64,000 nt of DNA from CAZZBK01 sp964652155 (GTDB taxonomy: Bacteria; Planctomycetota; Planctomycetia; Pirellulales; PNKZ01): NCBI GenBank assembly GCA_964652155.1, contig CAZZBK010000002.1, forward strand, positions 62,001 through 126,000, written 5' to 3'. The position numbers and the translations under genes are program-made. The notes beneath the pieces are model-generated. The model made no database searches and was not told the origin of the DNA. It saw only the letters and a list, made by a program, of their open reading frames with translations. This document shows, one piece after another, positions 9,524 to 16,105 of the stretch (position 1 is the first letter of the stretch; each line of letters starts with the position of its first letter).

Positions 9524-10401
9524 ACGATCCAATCGAAGCCAGCTACGCTGAGTGCCGACGTTACACACGCCGCGCAGCCACCAATTTTTATCTGTCTTTT
9601 TTGCTGCTCCCCCGCGCCAAGCGGAACGCGATGTGTGCGCTGCACGCTTTTCTACGGCAGACAGACAATCTTGGCGACGACGACGCCCCGAGCGACGTGC
9701 GCCGCGTGCGGCTTGAGGCCTGGCGGCAGACACTCGACCGCGCGCTGCAAGGACGGTTCGAATCACCGCTGCTGCCCGCACTCATCGACACGCTTCGGCG
9801 ATTCCAGATTCCGAGCGCGTATCTATACACACTCCTCGACGGCGTGCTGGCCGACCAGCAGGCACAGACATTTGAGACCTGGGAAGAACTGACCGCGTAC
9901 TGCTACCAAGTGGCCGGCGTGGTGGGCTTGTCGTGCCTTCATATCTGGAACGAGCAGGAACCCTCCGCCGAGTTACAAACGCTGGCGATCGCCTGTGGTC
10001 AAGCCTTTCAATTGACGAACATCCTGCGCGATCTGCGCGAGGATGCCCTGGCCGGGCGTGTGTATTTACCTCAGGCCGACCTGCGGCAGTTCAACGTGCA
10101 ATGCGACGATTGGGTCGCGAGCCGATCGGATGATCGCTTTCGAGCCTTGATGCGTTTCGAGATCGATCGAGCCGAGCAACTTTATGAACAAGCCGCGGCA
10201 ATCGCCGCGAGCCTCAAGCAGGACGGGCGACGCTCGTTCGGCGCGATGTTCGGTATTTATCGACAGTTGCTCCGCGAAATTGACCTGCGCACGGATGAGG
10301 TGCTGGTGCGACGCATTCGCGTGCCACAATGGCGCAAGCTGAGCATTGCCGCGCAGAGCGTGTGGGACGCGTGGAGCACGTTGCCCTGGAGAGCACTCTG
10401 A
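9520..10401 (+). CDS. hpnD: Presqualene diphosphate synthase HpnD
   Basis: Condenses two farnesyl diphosphates to presqualene diphosphate, the first step of the HpnCDE squalene pathway. 293 residues from ATG 9520, which overlaps the hpnC stop by four bases. Motifs: SFLLLPRAKRNAM near the N terminus, first Asp-rich motif FLRQTDNLGDD (about 43-53), second in NILRDLREDALAGRVYLP. Both aspartate clusters needed for Mg-diphosphate binding are retained. The stop overlaps the hpnE start by one base (TGATG). The longer upstream in-frame extension (to 9424) lies inside hpnC and is not used. Confidence 0.94.
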   Translation: MNDPIEASYAECRRYTRRAATNFYLSFLLLPRAKRNAMCALHAFLRQTDNLGDDDAPSDVRRVRLEAWRQTLDRALQGRFESPLLPALIDTLRRFQIPSAYLYTLLDGVLADQQAQTFETWEELTAYCYQVAGVVGLSCLHIWNEQEPSAELQTLAIACGQAFQLTNILRDLREDALAGRVYLPQADLRQFNVQCDDWVASRSDDRFRALMRFEIDRAEQLYEQAAAIAASLKQDGRRSFGAMFGIYRQLLREIDLRTDEVLVRRIRVPQWRKLSIAAQSVWDAWSTLPWRAL

Positions 10402-11804
10402 TGACGAGCGTGCAGAGTGGCCCGGCGGTCGCGGTCGTCGGCGGCGGCTTGGCCGGGCTGGCGTCAGCAGTGGCGCTCGTCGAACACGGCGTGCGTGTCG
10501 ACCTATTCGAGGCGCGGCGGCAACTCGGCGGTAGGGCAGCCAGCTTTCGCGACCCGACGACGGGCGAGTTGGTCGACTATTGCCAGCATGTGAGCCTCGG
10601 CTGCTGCACAAATCTGGCCGACTTCTGTCGTCGGCTCGCCGTGAGCGATCGGTTCAAATGGCTCGATCGATTGCATTTCTTCACTGCCAATGGCGATCGC
10701 TACGATTTTGCGCCCACGCGCTGGCTGCCCACGCCGTTGCATTTACTCGCACCGCTGTGGAACTTGAAGTACCTCGGCGTGTCGCAGCGCCTGCAAATCC
10801 TTCGCACGCTGGTCAAACTGGCGCGGTGGCAGTCGCGCGACGGCCATGTGCCGACGGTCGAGACCTGGCTCCGAGCGCAAGGGCACACGGCCGCGACAAT
10901 CGATGGCTTTTGGAACGTGATCTTGAACAGCGCACTCGGAGAGACGATCGATCGCGCTTCGTTACGTGCGGCGCAGAAAGTGTTCGCTGACGGTTTCCTA
11001 CGGCATCGAGACTCGTATCAGGTGGCGGTCCCCATCGAGCCGCTCTCGGAATTGTTCGGCCGACGCGCCCAGCAATGGCTCATCGAGCACGGCTCGCGGG
11101 TATACCTGGGACAGGCGGTCGAGGCGGTGGAGGTCGATGAACACGGACAATTCACGCTGCGCGGGGTGAAGGACTCGCCGCGTTATGCCAGGGTCGTAGC
11201 GGCTGTCGCCTGGCGGCACATCAAGCCCCTCGTGGGGCATCTGCTACCTGAACTGAAGGTGGTTGAGCAATTTGAGTCAGCCCCGATCACGGGCGTGCAT
11301 CTCTGGTTCGATCGGCCGATCATGTCGCTCGATCACGCGGTCTTGGTTGGCACACTCAGCCAATGGGTGTTTCATCACCCAGGGCCAACCCATCAGCAAG
11401 CCGGACATTACTATCAGGTTGTGATTAGCGCGTCGTACGCGCTCGCCGAGATGACGCGCGACGCCGTGGTGCAGCGTGTTGTCGGAGAACTGCAAGGCAT
11501 CTGGCCCGAGGCGGGCGAGGCGCGATTGCTAGCCGCGCGCGTGGTCACCGATCCGCACGCGGTGTTCTCGCCGCGGGTCGAGACGGAAGACTTGCGCCCC
11601 GTTCAGCCGTCGAGCGTGCCGGGACTGGCGCTGGCCGGCGACTGGACGAGCACCGACTGGCCGGCGACGATGGAAGGGGCCGTTCGCAGCGGCTACTTGT
11701 CGGCCGAGGCCATTTTGGAATCGCTTGGACAACCCTCGAAGGTGCTCGTTGAACCATTGCCCGCTGGGGACTTATCGAGGCGATTGAAGCTTGTGCGTGA
11801 GTGA
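10401..11804 (+). CDS. hpnE: Hydroxysqualene dehydroxylase HpnE (FAD amine-oxidase fold)
   Basis: Reduces hydroxysqualene to squalene, the last step of HpnCDE. 467 residues from ATG 10401. The N-terminal dinucleotide-binding fold VAVVGGGLAGLASAVAL is followed by the family motif LFEARRQLGGRAAS, and a C-terminal FAD-contacting segment LALAGDWTSTDWPATMEGA is clear. That ending is characteristic of HpnE and related phytoene-desaturase-like flavoproteins. Third gene of a tightly coupled operon. No squalene-hopene cyclase is in the window, so whether squalene goes to hopanoids or sterols cannot be told here. Confidence 0.94.
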   Translation: MTSVQSGPAVAVVGGGLAGLASAVALVEHGVRVDLFEARRQLGGRAASFRDPTTGELVDYCQHVSLGCCTNLADFCRRLAVSDRFKWLDRLHFFTANGDRYDFAPTRWLPTPLHLLAPLWNLKYLGVSQRLQILRTLVKLARWQSRDGHVPTVETWLRAQGHTAATIDGFWNVILNSALGETIDRASLRAAQKVFADGFLRHRDSYQVAVPIEPLSELFGRRAQQWLIEHGSRVYLGQAVEAVEVDEHGQFTLRGVKDSPRYARVVAAVAWRHIKPLVGHLLPELKVVEQFESAPITGVHLWFDRPIMSLDHAVLVGTLSQWVFHHPGPTHQQAGHYYQVVISASYALAEMTRDAVVQRVVGELQGIWPEAGEARLLAARVVTDPHAVFSPRVETEDLRPVQPSSVPGLALAGDWTSTDWPATMEGAVRSGYLSAEAILESLGQPSKVLVEPLPAGDLSRRLKLVRE

Positions 11805-11946
11805 TATCACAAGCATTGACGGCGTCGCTCGATGAAGCACGTGGATTGACTCAACGCGCCGGAAGATTTGGCCGATGGTGGTCTAATGAGTCATCGAAAT
11901 AGGTGAGTTCTCGCGGTCCACGAGCCAAATCAGGGGAGCGTTGAAA

Positions 11947-12309
11947 ATGGGATTCATTGCCGAGTTCAAAGAGTTCGCCATGAAGGGGAACGTCATCGAC
12001 ATGGCCGTCGGTGTCGTGATTGGTGGCGCGTTTGGCAAAGTGGTCACGTCGCTGGTCGACAACGTGATCATGCCGCCGATAGGCATGCTGATGGGGCAAG
12101 TCGATTTCAAGAGCTTGGCCGTCGAGTTGACCGCGGCTGGTGCCGATGGCAAGCCTGTCAAGCTGGCCTACGGCATGTTCATCAACAGCGTGATTGATTT
12201 CACGTTGGTCGCGTTGTCGATTTTCATCGTCATCAAGTGGATGAACACGATGAACCGCAAGTTTGCCGAATTGGCTCAGCACACGAAGTCGTTGACCGGC
12301 GGCAGCTAG
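11947..12309 (+). CDS. mscL: Large-conductance mechanosensitive channel
   Basis: Inner-membrane pentameric channel that opens under membrane tension during hypo-osmotic shock. 120 residues. The N terminus MGFIAEFKEFAMKGNVIDMAVGVVIGGAFGK is the MscL signature with TM1; TM2 is FINSVIDFTLVALSIFIVI. The start is ATG 11947 because AGGGGAG (11932-11938) sits 8 bases upstream; a TTG at 11941 is only 2 bases from that site. Stand-alone gene, convergent with rpiB. The C-terminal amphipathic helix is short but present. Confidence 0.96.
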   Translation: MGFIAEFKEFAMKGNVIDMAVGVVIGGAFGKVVTSLVDNVIMPPIGMLMGQVDFKSLAVELTAAGADGKPVKLAYGMFINSVIDFTLVALSIFIVIKWMNTMNRKFAELAQHTKSLTGGS

Positions 12310-12344
12310 CCGGTGATCCCTGAGCTAACGTGCGGCGGCAAAGA

Positions 12345-12800
12345 CTACGAACCGTTGCCGTGCTGCTGCTCGATCTGACTGATCTTTTCGACGCGTCGCG
12401 CGTGACGGCCCCCTTCGAAATCGGTCTTGAGCCAGATATCGACCATGCGATCGATGAGCCGTTCGCCGAGCATGTCGGCCGACAGGCAGAGCACGTTCAA
12501 GTCGTTGTGACGTCGGCTCATTTCGGCCGTCAAGTCGTCGTGGCACGGCGCGGCGCGCACACCGGGGAACTTATTGGCGGCGATGCACATGCCAATGCCC
12601 GTGCCACAAATCAGGATGCCGCGATCGACTTCGCCTTTGCTGACCCGATCGGCGACCGACGCGGCGACGTCGGGGTAATCGACCGATTCGAGCGAGACCG
12701 GCCCGGCATCGACCACATCTTGGTTGAGATTGCGGAGCAACTCGATGATTCGTTCTTTGACGCTATATCCGCGATGATCACTGCCAACGGCGATCCGCAT
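12345..12800 (-). CDS. rpiB: Ribose 5-phosphate isomerase B
   Basis: Interconverts ribose 5-phosphate and ribulose 5-phosphate in the pentose phosphate pathway. 151 residues, usual length. The N terminus MRIAVGSDHRGYSVKE and the loop ILICGTGIGMCIAANK with active-site Cys65 are diagnostic of RpiB/LacAB. It lies 37 bases downstream of the TsaC-like/phosphatase fusion on the same strand, so the two are probably cotranscribed. The same order (sua5, ywlE-type phosphatase, rpiB) is known from Bacillus (ywlC-ywlE-ywlF), where they are separate genes. Confidence 0.96.
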   Translation of the reverse strand: MRIAVGSDHRGYSVKERIIELLRNLNQDVVDAGPVSLESVDYPDVAASVADRVSKGEVDRGILICGTGIGMCIAANKFPGVRAAPCHDDLTAEMSRRHNDLNVLCLSADMLGERLIDRMVDIWLKTDFEGGRHARRVEKISQIEQQHGNGS

Positions 12801-12837
12801 CGTTCGGGGTCCTAAACCAAGGTTAAAAAAGTTTGTC

Positions 12838-13998
12838 TCAACGCTTCAGGTTCTCGATGGGCAATTCTTGCACCCAACTCTCCAGCTCTCGGCGAATTTG
12901 TGCCGCGCAGGCGCGATACACGTCCGCCGACCCACCGACCGGGTCATGCACGTCGGCTCCGTCGCGACAGACGCTGCGCAGCCGATCCGCCGCGCCGGGC
13001 CATTGGTTCAGAATCACCTGTTGGTGCGAACGAGTCATGGCCAGTATCCAGTCGGCGTGCTTGATCAGCGGCTCGCTCAACGGTTGACTTTCGTGGTTGG
13101 CGATGTCGATCTCCATGCTTCGCATGACCTGCACCGCTTCACGACTGGCGGGGCTTCCCATCATGGCGGCGGTGCCTGCCGATACGATTCGGATGCCGCG
13201 GTCCTCGACGTCGCTGGGGCTGCACCCCAGCCGCTCGGCGACCAATTGCCGAAAGACCCCTTCGGCCATGGGGCTGCGGCAGGTGTTTCCGGTACAGACG
13301 AATAAGACCAGCATGCTCGATAACCGCTTAAGGGTTTGCTCCGACACGACGCCACTCTGCACGACTTGATAGTGTTGTTGGGTTACCTGCACGGCGGTGG
13401 GCAACTGGCGATAGCGGGTCGTGCCGTCGTCAATCACCATCGCAGCATCGCCGGCGAACTGCTCGATCACTGCTTGGGCCGTGACGGCCGGCATCGCCGC
13501 GCCGCGCGCCGCACTCGCGACAACCAGCGGCCCGGCCGAAAGTCGCATCACATCCTGAATCACCGCATGTGCCGGCACGCACAGCCCCAGCACGCCGTCG
13601 GCATCCACGGTTCCTTGCACCTTGACAGGCAGTTGCGTCAACAGGCTGTCTCGATGTTGGTTGTCAACGTAAAGCATGATCGGGCCGGGCCAGCAGCGCC
13701 GCGCAAAGCGCTTCCCGAGCGGACACATGTCGGGCGCATAATCATAAGCGTCTTCCGTCCCTTTGACGGCCAGGGTCAGACGATGTTTCGTGATCCAATT
13801 ATTTTCAGACTCGGTGACCGGCGCGGTCGCGCGCGCTAATCGTTCGACCGCCGCGACGTTCAATCCGCTGGCGGCGAGCACGTAGACCGTCTCGGTCGGA
13901 AAGGCCACCAACTTCCCTTCGACGAGCGCTTGGACGGCACGGTGAATCACATCACGTGGTTCATCGACGCCGCGCAAATCAATAACCAAGGGAGCCAT
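12838..13998 (-). CDS. Fusion of a TsaC/Sua5-like (YrdC) domain with a low-molecular-weight (arginine?) phosphatase
   Basis: 386 residues. Residues about 1-225 resemble the YrdC/Sua5 fold that makes threonylcarbamoyl-AMP for the tRNA t6A modification: VAFPTETVY (31-39), RCWPGPIMLYV (101-111) and GPLVVASAARG (156-166). Two catalytic signatures look altered: the usual KxRP stretch after the first motif is absent, and SAN reads SAA. Residues 230-386 are a complete LMW phosphatase: P-loop CTGNTCRSPMAEG with nucleophile Cys235 and Arg241, and general acid Asp352 in HDPVGGS. Position 239 is Thr, as in Bacillus YwlE, where this residue distinguishes protein-arginine from protein-tyrosine phosphatases (usually Ile). 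rpiB follows after 37 bases. I infer that the phosphatase half is active and the N-terminal half may have a changed role. Confidence 0.9.
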   Translation of the reverse strand: MAPLVIDLRGVDEPRDVIHRAVQALVEGKLVAFPTETVYVLAASGLNVAAVERLARATAPVTESENNWITKHRLTLAVKGTEDAYDYAPDMCPLGKRFARRCWPGPIMLYVDNQHRDSLLTQLPVKVQGTVDADGVLGLCVPAHAVIQDVMRLSAGPLVVASAARGAAMPAVTAQAVIEQFAGDAAMVIDDGTTRYRQLPTAVQVTQQHYQVVQSGVVSEQTLKRLSSMLVLFVCTGNTCRSPMAEGVFRQLVAERLGCSPSDVEDRGIRIVSAGTAAMMGSPASREAVQVMRSMEIDIANHESQPLSEPLIKHADWILAMTRSHQQVILNQWPGAADRLRSVCRDGADVHDPVGGSADVYRACAAQIRRELESWVQELPIENLKR

Positions 13999-14254
13999 GC
14001 CGAACTACCGAGCCAAAAGGTCAGCCCGGCAGCGCAAACACGTCGTTCCCAACCCGAGTGCGTCCAACGGACGACTCTGTCCGGATCGAAATGCTGCCGA
14101 CTGGTATGCTACTTTACCGGTCGTTTCAGGGTCGGGTCAAGCGTCTATGGGCAATAAGTCGCCCTTGCCCAGGCAGATTAAGTTGCAAAACAGTAATACT
14201 TTGCGCCATTTTAACACGATTGCGCTTCGCCCCGTGCTCTGGCATCAGCAGAGG

Positions 14255-15847
14255 TTATTTTGAAGCGGCCATGCGCGCTTCGGTCCGGGCAATGGCCTCG
14301 TCGTACACGGCCAATACCCGCTGCCGCTCACCGTCGTCGGCAAACTTGCCTCCGGCATGGATAATCCGTCGATGATCGCGCATTTCTTCGAGCAACCCCT
14401 CGACCGTCGGGCGATCAAAGACGCTCCGTCCGTTGAGCGTGACATAGATCGCGCTCGTATGTGCGAACAACGGGTTGCCGAGCTCATTCTTCGGAAAGTC
14501 GGCACGCTGCTCAGCGTCACCTTTCCACGGCGGCGGGGGCGTACGCAGGGCAAACCAACACGGTTCTTCGATGGACACTTCGATCTCACCCTCGGCGGTG
14601 AAATGTCCCGGTTGCTGAACGGTTTTTAGTTGCTGAATCACTTCGCCGTTGCGGATGACTTCCAGGTGCTCGAAGTCGGTGCGACCCATGCCCCGCGCGA
14701 CGACCTTGACCTTGCGGGCGACATCAAGCGCCAGGGTCGCACCGATCGCCGCGCCGTCGACGGTCAGTTCCAGCAGAGTCCCATTCGTAATGGTTGAGCG
14801 ACCGGCCACGAGCTGATCGAGCCATTGTTGAGTCGAGGGACGCGTTGTGCTCGGCACGTACACGCGCGAAAAATCATACTGAAACCAATCGGTACCGGTC
14901 GAGAACGGAACTTTAATGCCCGCGTTGAGATAACGATAAAAACTGTGTCGGTAGCTGCCGTGCAATCCGCCGTCGAAAATGTTATTGGCCTGCAAGCGGC
15001 CGAGCACCCAGTTGGGAATGTCCTCGTAGCCCCATTGATCATGGCACCAGATGACGGTCGCCCCCAACGCGCGTGAGCGATCGATGCCGCGTTGCAGCGG
15101 CACGCTGTCGGTCCCGGTCTTCATAATGCCAGGGCCGATGCTTACAGGCTGAATCAACTCCGGCAAACCGAGCAGCATGACGTGTCCGAAGCCTTGTCCC
15201 CAGCCGGTGAAATTGTGTCGATGCTCTTCACCCCAGCCGATCGGCAATCGCGGCGTACTCAGCCGTTGCAGATCGTCTTTGGAGTATTGATTGCTCACGT
15301 AGTCGCGATCTTCTTCGGCCCGTTCGAGATACGAGACGAACAACACGGCGAGACCGTCGGCAGCGGGAATCTCGCGGATGTAGCGATCGGCGTCGGGGCG
15401 TGAAATTTTTCGCAGGTGCAAATGCGTGTTGCCGGCGTATAGGCCGCGCTGCTCGGCATGATAGAAGCGTGTGAGGGGCACGCGCAGCTCACGTGTTGTT
15501 CCGGCGACAACGTCAAGCGTGTGCTCGGCCCTGAGGGTCTCAATGCCGTGTAACGCCTGTAACTTGTATCGGCCCTCGGGCACGCTCAAGGTTGCCCCTT
15601 CATGGCGCACGACGTACCAGTCGTGGATGGGTCCCGTGGCGTCGAGCCCCAAGCCGCGCGGCAGTAATCCGGCAAGGCGTTGCACTTCGCCCTGTTCGTT
15701 GCGCAACGTGACAAGCCCCGGCAACAGCTGTTGTGTCGCCCCATCGACAAGTTTCAAGTGGATTTCGCCCAGCTTTTGCTCAGGCGATTGAGTCCAGTAG
15801 ATCGTCCCTGCGACGAGTAGTGTGATCAATTGTAGTACCGCACGCAT
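14255..15847 (-). CDS. Secreted CehA/McbA-like metallohydrolase family protein
   Basis: 530 residues starting MRAVLQLITLLVAGTIYW, a probable signal peptide. After a beta-rich N-terminal domain (about 25-125) comes a PHP-like region starting LYAGNTHLHLRK (about 138-149), with further possible metal ligands in WCHDQWG and STGTDW. This fits the CehA/McbA family metallohydrolases that planctomycetes encode in many copies; the substrate cannot be predicted. The first ligand motif is NTHLHL rather than the common DLHxH, so the metal site may differ. It diverges from the haem protein that follows and lies 256 bases upstream of the fusion gene. No partner gene is obvious. Confidence 0.75.
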   Translation of the reverse strand: MRAVLQLITLLVAGTIYWTQSPEQKLGEIHLKLVDGATQQLLPGLVTLRNEQGEVQRLAGLLPRGLGLDATGPIHDWYVVRHEGATLSVPEGRYKLQALHGIETLRAEHTLDVVAGTTRELRVPLTRFYHAEQRGLYAGNTHLHLRKISRPDADRYIREIPAADGLAVLFVSYLERAEEDRDYVSNQYSKDDLQRLSTPRLPIGWGEEHRHNFTGWGQGFGHVMLLGLPELIQPVSIGPGIMKTGTDSVPLQRGIDRSRALGATVIWCHDQWGYEDIPNWVLGRLQANNIFDGGLHGSYRHSFYRYLNAGIKVPFSTGTDWFQYDFSRVYVPSTTRPSTQQWLDQLVAGRSTITNGTLLELTVDGAAIGATLALDVARKVKVVARGMGRTDFEHLEVIRNGEVIQQLKTVQQPGHFTAEGEIEVSIEEPCWFALRTPPPPWKGDAEQRADFPKNELGNPLFAHTSAIYVTLNGRSVFDRPTVEGLLEEMRDHRRIIHAGGKFADDGERQRVLAVYDEAIARTEARMAASK

Positions 15848-15943
15848 GAAAATTCGCTCCAGTGAGATGACTCGGCGAGGGTCGTATTATCAAACGGGCC
15901 GTGAAGAGACTCAAGCATAATCGATCCTCTCGTCGTGGATGGA

Positions 15944-15981
15944 ACGGCCCCCCTTCTCCGCCGGCATTTTGTTAGACGCTC
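15944..15981 (-). repeat. Degraded solo arm of the palindromic element found at 41581-41681
   Basis: The segment ending CATTTTGTTAGACGCTC (15965-15981) matches the terminal 17 bases of the palindrome arm, and the preceding C/T-rich bases ending CTCCGCCGG resemble that element's adjoining CTCTCCGCTGC stretch. Only one arm is seen here. It lies in the divergent gap between the CehA-like gene and the haem protein gene. Confidence 0.6.
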
Positions 15982-16105
15982 ATCATTACTTCCGTGGATT
16001 CGCGTTCATTTCCGGCCTTTCCTCTCCCTTGCATCCGCTTCACCTTTCACAAGCTTGAACCTTGGAGAGTGGCTCCCTACACTGGCAACGTGTACCGAGG
16101 TGCCG

